Shown here in pieces: positions 16,037 through 25,432 of a stretch of 37,904 nt of DNA. The notes under the pieces are model-generated. The model made no database searches, was not told the origin of the DNA, and saw only the letters and a program-made list of their open reading frames with translations. Both the position numbers and the translations under genes were made by a program. This DNA is from Maricaulis salignorans (lineage in GTDB: Bacteria; Pseudomonadota; Alphaproteobacteria; Caulobacterales; Aquidulcibacteraceae), in the NCBI GenBank assembly GCA_945891505.1, contig CAMDDL010000023.1:1-37904 (forward strand). Reading direction: 5' to 3'. Numbering within the stretch: position 1 is the stretch's first letter; each line of letters opens with the position of its first letter.

Positions 16037-17980
16037 ATGATTCTTCAAACAGCAACACGTAGCGCACTGATCGGGCTAGTCGCCTGTCTGACACTAGCAT
16101 CAGCCGCCCTCGCCCAAACAAGTCCACCGCCGCTGCGCGCAGCTTTACCCGACAATGCTGAGATGTCGGCAGATCCTCTCCCGGTTTTGCCTGGCGAGGT
16201 CCTGAGCCGTGTATTCGTGCCAGATTGGGGCCTAGTTCCAAGCATTGAGGCCGATGGCCAGACGCCCTTGTCCGGCAATGGCGTGCCTCCGCGCGGCCTT
16301 CGCGATGGCGATGCTTTACCACCAACGCGGCAATGGATGGGGGCACCCGCGAGCCATCAGATCCACGATCTTATGGAAGGGCGCAGCCTGCCCAGCGGGC
16401 CATTTACGGCTGAAATTTGGTTATCTTATCATGGAGACAAGCCAGTGGGTGCCGCCCTTGTGGCCGCTGCGCCCGGTAAAGTTCCGGTGTGGCGTTTTGG
16501 TTTCAACGAAGGAACTGTCCTATTTGAGGCAGGAGGTGCGTCCTTGGCGCGGCCCGTGATGGAGGTTAAAGGCTCACGCTGGCAAGCCAATGCCAAAGCG
16601 GGCACCTATCGGCGCGGGGCGTCACGCTACTGGCATCAAATTACGGCAGTTTACGATGGCCGCGCGCTGATCCTTTTCCACAATGGTGTGGAGGTTGCGC
16701 GCCAAGCCGCAGGGGGCAATGTTCGACGCCTTGCAGGCACGTCGCTTGACCTAGTCGGTCAATTCTCGCGCGAACCACTAATGGCACTTCCCGACGTGGT
16801 TAAGGCTGTCTCCCTGCACAACCGGGTCCTGACGCAAAAAGAAATCGCCGCCCGCTTTGAAAGCCGCGCGACCGCCTTGAGCCGCGGGGTTCCACAGCCC
16901 GGACAGCCGCACATGACCAGCCATGGCCCCTTGTTGCAGCAAGTGACGGGGACCAGCGCCGGCGTGCTCTGGGAAACGGACAGACCTCTTGCCGCCGCGC
17001 TGTCTTGGGCACGCACGGCCGACATGAAGGACGCTCGAAGCATCACCCTGCCAACGGGCACCAGCCGGCTAAAAGAAGCCGTGATGACCGACCTTGAGCC
17101 CGGCCAGCGTTACTTTTACACTGTGTCTGTATCGACTGGGCCGGACCAAAAGAAACAATACGGGCCCTTTGCGTTCAACGCTGCCCCGCCTGCGGGTGCG
17201 CCCATCGTATTTGCGGCCATTTCCGACACGGAAGCACGGCCCCATATCAACGCCCATCTTGCACGCAAAATCCACGCTGAAACACCGCAATTCTTGATCA
17301 ATGTCGGCGATCTGACCGACGGGGGCAAACTAAACCAGCGGGCGGAGTGGACGCACGAATATCTGGCTGCCATGGGCGACTTTATGGCCAGCACGCCTGT
17401 TTTGCCGGTCATGGGCAATGGCGAGGACGACTTTGTCTGGTTCGACCGCTATCACGCCTATGCCGCCCCGGAGACAAGCTATTACGCGCATCGCCATGGC
17501 GATCTTGAAATGTTCGTGCTCGATTCAAACTTGGAAGTGCGCGATCGCGCAGACCCTAACTTCCGTGCCCGCCAGCGCGCTTGGTTTGAGGCAGCACTCA
17601 AGGCATCGACAGCCAAATGGAAAATTGTTGCCTTCCACCACTCCGCTTGGCCAGAGCGTAACCCAAAGCCGTCGTCAGATTTTCTGACCCTCATAGAAAC
17701 CCATGGCGTAGACCTGGTGCTGACGGGTCATCACCACCATTATCTGCGGTCATGGCCCTTGAAGGCCAATATGCCTGACGTTTCGGGCGGGCCGTTGCAT
17801 GTTCAATTGGGAAATGGTGGGGGCAATATCAGCCCACGTCCCCTCACGCCCGACACCCGGATTGCGCGCACCTATCAGGGCTTTGGCTATCTGATGGTCC
17901 AGATTTTTGACGATGAGATGCAGCTCACGATGCACGACCAATCTGGGGCCGTGCGCGACCTGTTTGAGATAGAGAAGTGA
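16037..17980 (+). CDS. Exported LamG-metallophosphoesterase with atypical active site
   Basis: 647 residues: signal peptide (1-26, ending ALAQ), a LamG/concanavalin-like jelly roll (about 105-275, with YWHQITAVYDGRALILFHNGVEV), a purple-acid-phosphatase-type fibronectin III segment (about 285-385, LEPGQRYFYTVS) and a calcineurin-like phosphoesterase domain (about 390-600). Metal motifs are recognisable: ISDTEAR (D397), GDLTDGG (D425), GNGED (460-464), FHHSAW (H534, H535) and GHHHHY (565-568). Two deviate from the family consensus: the His of D-x-H is Glu399, and the His of GNH(E/D) is Gly462. It should be periplasmic or extracellular and might hydrolyse a phosphoester, but altered chemistry or loss of activity is possible. 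It starts beyond a 436-base divergent region and converges with the MATE gene (46-base gap). Confidence 0.88.
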   Translation: MILQTATRSALIGLVACLTLASAALAQTSPPPLRAALPDNAEMSADPLPVLPGEVLSRVFVPDWGLVPSIEADGQTPLSGNGVPPRGLRDGDALPPTRQWMGAPASHQIHDLMEGRSLPSGPFTAEIWLSYHGDKPVGAALVAAAPGKVPVWRFGFNEGTVLFEAGGASLARPVMEVKGSRWQANAKAGTYRRGASRYWHQITAVYDGRALILFHNGVEVARQAAGGNVRRLAGTSLDLVGQFSREPLMALPDVVKAVSLHNRVLTQKEIAARFESRATALSRGVPQPGQPHMTSHGPLLQQVTGTSAGVLWETDRPLAAALSWARTADMKDARSITLPTGTSRLKEAVMTDLEPGQRYFYTVSVSTGPDQKKQYGPFAFNAAPPAGAPIVFAAISDTEARPHINAHLARKIHAETPQFLINVGDLTDGGKLNQRAEWTHEYLAAMGDFMASTPVLPVMGNGEDDFVWFDRYHAYAAPETSYYAHRHGDLEMFVLDSNLEVRDRADPNFRARQRAWFEAALKASTAKWKIVAFHHSAWPERNPKPSSDFLTLIETHGVDLVLTGHHHHYLRSWPLKANMPDVSGGPLHVQLGNGGGNISPRPLTPDTRIARTYQGFGYLMVQIFDDEMQLTMHDQSGAVRDLFEIEK

Positions 17981-18026
17981 CCTTAAAGGGCTAACCAGTC
18001 CGAGCGGAACAAATGGCGAGGTTTGG

Positions 18027-19376
18027 TTATCTTAGGCTGCGCCATGCGCCCAGTTTCAAGGAAGCCGCGATGATCAGACCAAAGGTGGTCATCGCGGCAG
18101 CTGCCCCGACAAACACGCCTTGAAGGCCTAGGTCGAACCAAAACGCCAGTAACCAGCCAACGCCGACAGCCACCACAACGCGCACCAATATCGCGATAAC
18201 TGGCCAACGCATGGCCCCTGCCCCTTGGCTCGCGAAATAGAGCGACAATCCTAATCCTTGGAAGGCAAAGAACGGCCCAACAATTTGAATGTAGCTACGG
18301 GCAGCTTCAAAGGTCGCTTGATCTTTGGTGAAGGCGGGGACCCAAATATGCGGAAAGAGCGCCAGAACCAGCCCGATCACACCGGTCAGAGCAGCTGCAG
18401 ATGCGCTGCCAAGCCAGCCAATCTTTTCGGCCCGTTCAACATTTCCCGAACCAATACTCAAGCCCACAAGAGAGGTCATGGCCGCCCCAATGCCAAAGAC
18501 GAGCGGGATCACCAAAAACTCAATGCGCGATCCGATGCCATAACCCGCCAGTGCTGCTTCCCCGAAAGTTGCGACCATGGCCGTTAAGCTCAAGATGATG
18601 AAGATGGTGAAGATTGGCGACATGCAACCCGGCAAGGCAACTTTGAAAATGTCGTCAAACAGCGCCTTGGAAAACAAGAAATACTTGCGGCTCAACTGAA
18701 TGACCCGCCCGGGTCGAGCAAGAATGATCAGCATGATTGCGCTGACTAGAAGACCGCTAATCACCGCCGAATAAGCGGCCCCAACAATGCCCAACTGGGG
18801 CGCACCAAAGAGACCAAGCACCAAAATAGCCGTGAGTGGAACTTGGAGAAACGCGCTGGCAACCATCAAAATGGCCGGAAATTTCATATCACCCATGCCG
18901 CGAAAGATAGCGCCAACAACGCTAACGAGCCAGAGGAACAGGCCACCCCAGAAGATTACTGCGCAATAGTCGAAGGCTTGCTCCAGAATTTCGCCACGCC
19001 CACCCAAAAATGCGATCAAGGCACGCCCAAAGATCAAAAAAAGCAACAGAAAGAGCCCTGCCCCGATCGCTGAAATGGCCAGACCATGCCAAATGAGCTT
19101 CTGAGCACGCTCGCGGTCCCCCCGGCCCAATGCGCGCGCGATAGCAGATGTAACAGCCCCACCCAGTGCCCCACCCGACATTGTCTGGATTAACATGAGC
19201 AAAGGGAAAGCTAAGGCGATGCTTGCTAGTGCGCTGGTTCCAAGCTGTCCGATAATCCAAACTTCGGCAAGGCTCACAGATGATTGGATGGCAAATGCAA
19301 GCGCATTTGGCGTCGCCATCTTCAAAAGCAACGGCGCAGGCGGAGACGTCAGCATGTGGTGGGTTCGTTCATCCAT
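18027..19376 (-). CDS. MATE family efflux transporter
   Basis: 449-residue inner-membrane antiporter of the multidrug and toxin extrusion family, normally exporting cationic or amphipathic compounds in exchange for Na+ or H+. It shows about twelve membrane helices in two halves, with family patterns LAEVWIIGQLGTSALASIALAFPLLMLIQTM and GGALGGAVTSAIARALGRGDRERAQ in the first half, and GYGIGSRIEFLVIPLVFGIGAAMTSLVG in the second. Length is normal. A Met at residue 8 could also start it; neither position has a strong ribosome site. A 35-base dispersed repeat lies just upstream (19411-19445). It follows the CapA-like gene in the same direction after 240 bases, probably with its own promoter. Confidence 0.93.
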   Translation of the reverse strand: MDERTHHMLTSPPAPLLLKMATPNALAFAIQSSVSLAEVWIIGQLGTSALASIALAFPLLMLIQTMSGGALGGAVTSAIARALGRGDRERAQKLIWHGLAISAIGAGLFLLLFLIFGRALIAFLGGRGEILEQAFDYCAVIFWGGLFLWLVSVVGAIFRGMGDMKFPAILMVASAFLQVPLTAILVLGLFGAPQLGIVGAAYSAVISGLLVSAIMLIILARPGRVIQLSRKYFLFSKALFDDIFKVALPGCMSPIFTIFIILSLTAMVATFGEAALAGYGIGSRIEFLVIPLVFGIGAAMTSLVGLSIGSGNVERAEKIGWLGSASAAALTGVIGLVLALFPHIWVPAFTKDQATFEAARSYIQIVGPFFAFQGLGLSLYFASQGAGAMRWPVIAILVRVVVAVGVGWLLAFWFDLGLQGVFVGAAAAMTTFGLIIAASLKLGAWRSLR

Positions 19377-19410
19377 ATGCTTGTGACTCTCGCTTCAATT
19401 TTGATTAAGG

Positions 19411-19445
19411 TCGGATTGGAAAGTCGTCACCCCCAAATGTCAAGC
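19411..19445. repeat. 35-bp dispersed repeat, copy 2
   Basis: Partner of 9921-9955 (30 of 35 bases equal). It lies 35-69 bases upstream of the MATE start codon, where it could be part of that gene's promoter or leader. Confidence 0.55.
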
Positions 19446-19616
19446 AAGCAAGATCAAAATGAAGCAAAACGCCTCGACGCGGAGCAATCGCGAATTGAGT
19501 AAGTTGGAAGGCGACCCAATTCTTGAATCGACGGACGATTGTTTTGGGTAGTGGGGTCGTTGCCGTTTCACAAACCAGAAATTGGCTCGGGCTAGGCTGG
19601 AAGGATGTGGAACCGC

Positions 19617-20732
19617 TCAGAGAGCGAATTCGATTGCTCCAGATTTTTGAGTTACGAAGCGCGTCCCAAATGGCTGGCTCAGTTGCTTCAGACCCTCGAA
19701 GAATTTGTTGCTCTCCGCCAGCGTGGCCATTCGAGGAAACCCGCGGGTCTGGGTATCGCTTGGACCAGCCAAACCGATTTCATTAAGCATGATACACGCA
19801 AGGGACAGCTGGGCACATCTTCCGTCTTTAAAGCTTCCGGTCGCGATGACACTTTGCCAAGCTTGCGGCGGGTAAGCACCTACCGGCTTTTCAGTCTGGA
19901 ATACGAAATTGCCCAACCCGTACAGGAGAGGGACACCCCGATAAGTCTCCATACCTTGAACCATTGGCACACCATGGCCGATGAATATCGAGGCTCCTGC
20001 GTCGACACAGCGTTTTGCGAATTCCCGTTGCCAAGCAGGAACCTGGATTTGGATGGGTTCCCACAAATGATTGTGGTGACAAACAACAATATTGGGGCTC
20101 TTGCGCTTGGCGTCGGCTATGGCACTGAGTACTTTATTGGCATCTTCTTCAACGATGACGCCAGCCTCGCTAACACGCACTTCATTTACCCCGGCGCGCT
20201 CAGAAGTTGCAGCGCCGCCTGGGCGCACTTTTCCTGTGGCATAGGCAACCAAGCCGATTTCTTGATTGCGAGCGGACCTAAAGCTGGCTTTTGCTGCCAG
20301 AGATTCATTGATCCCTGCACCGGCCACAGTCATGCGCGCGGCGTCTAGCGCATCCAAGGTGTCGAGGATTCCGCCAGTCCCAAGATCAAAGGCATGATTA
20401 TTGGCAAAACCTACAAGGCGGATGTTGGCGCGATAAAGAATATCCAAAACATCTGGCTTTGCGGTATGAAGCGTCTCCAGATCACGCGTAGGAGCCCCCG
20501 CACGAGGCCCAAGGATGACGGATTCAAAATTTGAAACAGCCAGATCCGACTGGCGTAGTGCCTTCAATACGCCTTCTCGACCGGGCCACTCCAATGGTGT
20601 CGGTGCATGTTCGATCAGGCATTGACCCAAGAAAGCCAGTGTTACCTTGTTCTGCCGAGCCATGGCAGCACTTGGAAAAATGCCCATGGAGGTACCGCCA
20701 ACCATGCCGCCAAGCAAAACGCGCCTATCCAT
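19617..20732 (-). CDS. CapA-like (PGA_cap) exported protein
   Basis: 371 residues with an RR-containing hydrophobic leader (MDRRVLLGGMVGGTSMG), likely Tat or Sec export. The fold is that of CapA/PgsA proteins, calcineurin-like and best known for poly-gamma-glutamate capsule synthesis: NFESVIL, GFANNHAFDLGTGGILDTLDAL, VCHHNHLWEP, IGHGVPMVQGMETYRGVPLLYGLGNFVF. The usual first GD motif is replaced (AFLGQCLIEH), so metal binding may differ. The ATG at 20741 directly abuts AGGAGG; the ATG at 20732 has the same site nine bases away and is preferred. No capsule synthesis genes are near, and many CapA-like proteins have other or unknown roles. It is divergent from the next TonB receptor (185 bases). 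Confidence 0.85.
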   Translation of the reverse strand: MDRRVLLGGMVGGTSMGIFPSAAMARQNKVTLAFLGQCLIEHAPTPLEWPGREGVLKALRQSDLAVSNFESVILGPRAGAPTRDLETLHTAKPDVLDILYRANIRLVGFANNHAFDLGTGGILDTLDALDAARMTVAGAGINESLAAKASFRSARNQEIGLVAYATGKVRPGGAATSERAGVNEVRVSEAGVIVEEDANKVLSAIADAKRKSPNIVVCHHNHLWEPIQIQVPAWQREFAKRCVDAGASIFIGHGVPMVQGMETYRGVPLLYGLGNFVFQTEKPVGAYPPQAWQSVIATGSFKDGRCAQLSLACIMLNEIGLAGPSDTQTRGFPRMATLAESNKFFEGLKQLSQPFGTRFVTQKSGAIEFAL

Positions 20733-20916
20733 CGAGAACATCCTCCTGCAATTTCGTTAGGGCAAATCCATCTTGAAATCTATTCCATGCTAAATGCGCA
20801 TATGAAGATGTAAAAAAGTGATAGTATTGCATGGCCTCAAAGAAGGCATGTATCGTTTAGATTGGCTTATTGTTTCTGGCGGTAGGAACAGCGGAAAAGC
20901 AATCGGGGGGCGAACC

Positions 20917-23805
20917 ATGCTAAACATCATCCAATCAAAAATGGGAAAACTGAAGTCAGGCGTCGCCTATCCGGCTTTGTCCTTTGCTATGCTGGCTGCC
21001 GCACTTCCAATGTCAGCCCATGCCCAAAGCCAAACTTCGGCCGAGCCAGAAAAAGCTGTCGAGACGATCATTGTTACAGGATCGCGGATCCAGCGCCGCG
21101 ACGCGGATTCGGTTGGTCCGGTTCTGACAATCACTGGAGCTGACTTACGAAATTCAGGGGCAGCTTCGATCGGTGATGTGCTTCAAAGGCTTCCGGCAGC
21201 TGGCGTCAGCCTGAATAGCAACGGAACACAAGGCACATCTTACGGGGCCAGTTCCATCAACTTGCGCTATCTCGGTGGGGCTGAGGGCAGTGGTAATCGC
21301 GTCTTGGTTCTGGTTGACGGGCATCGTTGGGTGGATGGCGTAGGCCAGCGCGGCTTCCGCGACTTTGTTGACCTCAACACAATGCCTTTTGGCATGATTG
21401 AAGGTATCGAGGTGCTGAAGGACGGTGCTTCAGCCATTTATGGTGCAGATGCAATCGCTGGTGTCGTCAATATCAAGACGCTAAGGGACTTCGACGGCCT
21501 GCGGCTAAACCTTAAAACAGCAACAACTTCCGAAAATGACGGCGAACAGTTTTCTGCTGTCGTCAATTGGGGCAAGACCTTTGATCGCGCTTCGTTAGTT
21601 ATTTCAGCAAGCTATATCAAAGAAGATCCAATTGGCACGGCCGATAGAGACCTCACCGTCAATACTTTGGTGCCCCAAACGGGCCCACGTACCAGCGAGC
21701 GGGGTTTGTTCATTCTTCCCGGCCTGTCTGCAAATGCCTACTTCGGAACCCCTACGGGCTTTGCTTCATCAACCGCCCCGATCACGGCGCGGGCGCTTGG
21801 CGGCTTTGGCGCTGGTGCCTTGGCGGACGATAGTTTCCGGACGGCCGTTTTGCCAGATGATGCCTTTAATACCCAAGCACAGGGCATATACTCTGTGGGG
21901 CCAAGCGAACGGTTCGGTCTCTACGCACGACTTGGTTTTGAACTTTCAGAAAACCTGAATCTAAAGGTTGAAGCCCTGCGAAGCACCCGCCAATCCAATC
22001 AATTATTCTCGCCAGTCAACCTCGATATTGGCGGAACGTCGGGTACCATCCGGGGTTTTGGCATTGCGAATTCGCAAGCTTTCAATCCATTTGGTTCCGC
22101 AAATGGCGTACCGACGGCCAATGCACTTGCATTCGCGTCGACGCAGGCTTGGCGGATAAGGCGGGTGATGTATGACGTTGGCAATCGGAATAACATCCAA
22201 GAAGTGACTACCGATCGCCTTGCTGCAGGCCTTGAGGGCAAATTTAAGTTGGGCACACGTGATTGGAATTGGGATGCCTTCATGAGCTATTCCAAGAACT
22301 CAATCGATTCTTCAGCGGAAAATGGCATCCAATATGACCGCCTATTCCTGGCTTTAGGCAATCCAGCAAACTGCGCAGCGGTAGCAGGTTGCGCTCCAGT
22401 CAATCTGTTTGGACCCATGTCGAGTGCCGCTGCGGACTACATTCGCTTTACCGCCAGAGAATATAACTCAAACGAGCTGACAAATATTGCTTTCAACGTC
22501 ACGGGCGACTTATTTGAATTGCCGGCTGGACCTTTATCCATCGCTGCTGGTTACGAGTACCGCAAGAATAAAGCGGTCGATATTCCAGACGCGGAAGTGA
22601 ATGCGACGCCGAGGTTTATTCCTACCATCTACACGACGACCTCGGCTCAAACGAGGACGCCAACGACGGGCGAATATTCCTTGCATGAAGCCTATGTAGA
22701 AGTATCTGCACCCCTGCTGCGAGATGCGCCACTTGCCAAGAGCTTAGATCTCAGTGTTGCAGCCCGATACTCAGACTATGACACGGTAGGAGAGGCTACG
22801 ACCATGAAGGTCGGTCTTGGCTGGCGCGTAATTGATGATATTCTTCTCCGCGGCACCTTCTCACAAGGCTTCCGTGCGCCCTCAATTCTGGAACTCTATC
22901 AGGGTGGACGAGAAACAAGCTTTCAGGGGATTGATCCTTGTAACGGCGGAGCCGCCGCAAATCCAAGCCGTCCGGGCTGTGCCGGAATTCCCGTTGGCTA
23001 TAATCAGCAAAACTTCAACCTCAATGGCCTAATTCCTGGAACATTGGCCGGGAACTTGGGGCTAACTCCCGAGACTGCTGATACGTATAGCTATGGTTTT
23101 GCGATTAAGCCGAGCTTCCTGCCCGGACTTTCCTTCACAGTTGATTGGTTTGACATCACGATTACTGACGCAATCGCCACCCAAGCTGTGACCCAAATTC
23201 TCGGCTTATGTGCGGCCCAAGGCGGCGTTTTCTGTTCTCTCGTCAATCGCGATGTTTCAACGGGCTCGATCCGCAATGTTTTGGTTGGCGCACAAAATCT
23301 GAGTGAAATTCAAACTAGCGGATATGACGCGACGCTCCGCTACGACTTCAATACGTCAATTGGCCGATTTGCGGCGGTAGTCGACGCGTCTTATCTGGAT
23401 AGCTTCCTGACCACGAGCCCAAATCCAACAGGTGGCGCACCCATTCTTGATGAGCGCGCCGGATTGGGAGACCGGCCCCGTTCGACCTATCCCAACTGGA
23501 AGGGTCAAGCTTCCTTGCGGTGGAACAAGGACGCTTGGAATGCGATTTTGCGCGGCCGTTACATTGGTGAGACGACAGATGTTGTGAACACCGTCAAAAA
23601 TAGCCAGACGAAAGCGGTCTTCTATCAAGATATTGAGTTTGGCTATGAATTGCCCTGGAAGAATACCACCATCAGTTTTGCTATCAACAATATCTCCGAT
23701 CAAATGCCGCCGCTTTCCTATGCTAACGCGCCAATCAACTTTGACATCTACACCTATGATGTCCGGGGCCGTTCGTATGCCTTGCGATTGGGAATGCAGT
23801 TCTAG
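20917..23805 (+). CDS. TonB-dependent receptor, first gene of the AbgT-CocE operon
   Basis: Outer-membrane receptor of 962 residues with signal peptide (MLNIIQSK...SAHAQS), TonB-box-like VETIIVTGSRIQRRD, plug motifs VLVLVDGHRWVDG and IEVLKDGASAIYGADAIAGVVNI, a long barrel, and terminal LRLGMQF. The frame is open from a GTG at 20818, but the signal peptide and a GGGGGG run before the ATG at 20917 favour the latter. Cysteines near QGIDPCNGG...RPGC and LCAAQGGVFC suggest two disulphide-bonded surface loops. It is followed after 49 bases by a transporter, a hydrolase and a regulator, so its ligand is probably the substrate of that hydrolase. Divergent from capA-like. Confidence 0.93.
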   Translation: MLNIIQSKMGKLKSGVAYPALSFAMLAAALPMSAHAQSQTSAEPEKAVETIIVTGSRIQRRDADSVGPVLTITGADLRNSGAASIGDVLQRLPAAGVSLNSNGTQGTSYGASSINLRYLGGAEGSGNRVLVLVDGHRWVDGVGQRGFRDFVDLNTMPFGMIEGIEVLKDGASAIYGADAIAGVVNIKTLRDFDGLRLNLKTATTSENDGEQFSAVVNWGKTFDRASLVISASYIKEDPIGTADRDLTVNTLVPQTGPRTSERGLFILPGLSANAYFGTPTGFASSTAPITARALGGFGAGALADDSFRTAVLPDDAFNTQAQGIYSVGPSERFGLYARLGFELSENLNLKVEALRSTRQSNQLFSPVNLDIGGTSGTIRGFGIANSQAFNPFGSANGVPTANALAFASTQAWRIRRVMYDVGNRNNIQEVTTDRLAAGLEGKFKLGTRDWNWDAFMSYSKNSIDSSAENGIQYDRLFLALGNPANCAAVAGCAPVNLFGPMSSAAADYIRFTAREYNSNELTNIAFNVTGDLFELPAGPLSIAAGYEYRKNKAVDIPDAEVNATPRFIPTIYTTTSAQTRTPTTGEYSLHEAYVEVSAPLLRDAPLAKSLDLSVAARYSDYDTVGEATTMKVGLGWRVIDDILLRGTFSQGFRAPSILELYQGGRETSFQGIDPCNGGAAANPSRPGCAGIPVGYNQQNFNLNGLIPGTLAGNLGLTPETADTYSYGFAIKPSFLPGLSFTVDWFDITITDAIATQAVTQILGLCAAQGGVFCSLVNRDVSTGSIRNVLVGAQNLSEIQTSGYDATLRYDFNTSIGRFAAVVDASYLDSFLTTSPNPTGGAPILDERAGLGDRPRSTYPNWKGQASLRWNKDAWNAILRGRYIGETTDVVNTVKNSQTKAVFYQDIEFGYELPWKNTTISFAINNISDQMPPLSYANAPINFDIYTYDVRGRSYALRLGMQF

Positions 23806-23854
23806 GCTAACACCTGAACCACCTATTACCTAAGCATGGCAGCAGAAGGAGTGC

Positions 23855-25432
23855 ATGGATTTGACCGGTCTATCACTTGAGAAAAAACCAGCTAAGTCCA
23901 GCCTGCTCGATACGATTGCGCGCGTCGGTGATCGCCTACCAGATCCAGTACTGATTTTTGTCTTTTTGATCATCGTCCTGATGATCCTTTCGGCTTGGGC
24001 GGAAGGTGCAGGATGGTCTGCCGTTAATCCGCTTAGCGGTGCGACGGTTCAGGCAGAAAGTCTGCTTTCTCTTGAGAATATCAGGCGACTGCTGGTTGAA
24101 ATGCCAGCAACCATGACAGCATTTCCCCCACTTGGACTTGTGCTTGTAGTCATGTTGGGTGCTGCTGTGGCAGAACGCTCTGGCCTATTTTCTGCCTTGC
24201 TGGGCGGCGCGGTTAGGCGCGTCCCCCGGGCTGCCTTGACACCCTGTATCTTTGTCCTTGGTGTCTTATCTCATCATGCTTCCGACGCTGCTTATGTCGT
24301 TATGCTACCGTTGACAGCATTGGTCTACGCCCAAGCTGGCCGGCACCCTCTTTTGGGCATAGCGATAGCCTATGCGGGCATATCGGGAGCCTTTGCAGGC
24401 AATTATATTCCCGGCCAGTTTGACGTCCTCATGCTGGGTATTACCGAAGCCGCCGCCAAGATTATTGACCCAAACTTTGTAATGAACCCCTTGGGAAACT
24501 GGTGGTTTACCCTTTCAATCGGGATTGTCTTCACGCCGATTGCTTGGTGGGTCGCCGACAAAGTCGTTGAGCCGAGGCTTGGGAAATGGACCGGATCGAA
24601 CTCCCCCATCGGCGAAGACGAAGCAAGCCTTGGTCAATTAACACCGGAACAAAAAAGGGGCCTGCGGCATGCAGGCATCGCATTTTTGTTGGTGGTCGGT
24701 CTGTTTGCAAGCCTTACCTTCTGGCCGGGATTCTCCCCGCTAATTGACACAGAGGCTGTGGGGCCGGCGCAAATGACGCCGTTTTACAAGGCGCTCATTG
24801 CCGGGTTCTTCTTGCTATTTCTTGCAACCGGCTGGGCGTTTGGACGCGCGACTGGGACAATCAAGACACACCATGATGCGATCACAATGATGGGCCATGG
24901 CATGCGCGATATGGCGCCTTACCTGGTCCTGATTTTCGCCGCCGCCCATTTCATCGCAATGTTTTCATGGTCCGGTCTGGGGCCCGTTCTGGCGATCAAG
25001 GGAGCAGAGCTTTTACAAGGCTTAAACTTGCCTAAGCCCGCGATGCTAACCGGGCTATTATTGATGTCTTCGGGCCTAGATATTGTGATCGGATCAGCGT
25101 CTGCCAAATGGAGTGCTTTGGCACCAATCGTTGTTCCGATGCTCATGCTACTTGGCATTTCACCTGAAATGACAACCGCGGCCTATCGAATGGGCGATTC
25201 GATTTTCAACATCGTTACGCCTTTGGCGTCCAACTTTCCGTTGGTGCTGATTATGTGCCGACGCTGGGTGCCTAACTTTGGCATCGGCTCCTTAATCGCG
25301 ATGATGATACCCTTTTCGATTGCTTTTATGTTGGCCGGTCTAAGCCTTGTTATGATCTGGGTCGGGTTTGATTTGCCAGTCGGGCCCCATGCTCCGGCGA
25401 CCTATTCGGTAGCTTTAGGGAGCGTCCGTTAA
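23855..25432 (+). CDS. AbgT family transporter
   Basis: 525-residue inner-membrane transporter of the AbgT/MtrF family. Known members import p-aminobenzoyl-glutamate or export sulfonamides using the proton gradient. Family signatures: GDRLPDPVLIFVFL near the N-terminus, PPLGLVLVVMLGAAVAERSGL, VLSHHASDAAYVVMLPLTALVY, RHPLLGIAIAYAGISGAFAGN, and the C-terminal AYRMGDSIFNIVTPLASNFPLVL. Length and helix pattern are normal for the family. AAGGAG lies before the ATG. Position between a TonB receptor and a CocE hydrolase suggests it carries an amide-linked substrate, or the products of its hydrolysis, across the inner membrane. Its stop overlaps the next start (TAATG), so the genes are translationally coupled. 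Confidence 0.92.
   Translation: MDLTGLSLEKKPAKSSLLDTIARVGDRLPDPVLIFVFLIIVLMILSAWAEGAGWSAVNPLSGATVQAESLLSLENIRRLLVEMPATMTAFPPLGLVLVVMLGAAVAERSGLFSALLGGAVRRVPRAALTPCIFVLGVLSHHASDAAYVVMLPLTALVYAQAGRHPLLGIAIAYAGISGAFAGNYIPGQFDVLMLGITEAAAKIIDPNFVMNPLGNWWFTLSIGIVFTPIAWWVADKVVEPRLGKWTGSNSPIGEDEASLGQLTPEQKRGLRHAGIAFLLVVGLFASLTFWPGFSPLIDTEAVGPAQMTPFYKALIAGFFLLFLATGWAFGRATGTIKTHHDAITMMGHGMRDMAPYLVLIFAAAHFIAMFSWSGLGPVLAIKGAELLQGLNLPKPAMLTGLLLMSSGLDIVIGSASAKWSALAPIVVPMLMLLGISPEMTTAAYRMGDSIFNIVTPLASNFPLVLIMCRRWVPNFGIGSLIAMMIPFSIAFMLAGLSLVMIWVGFDLPVGPHAPATYSVALGSVR

Noticed and set aside
19605-20348. 247-codon plus-strand open frame opposite the CapA-like gene
   Set aside because: Antisense to conserved CapA motifs, no ribosome site and no recognisable fold.
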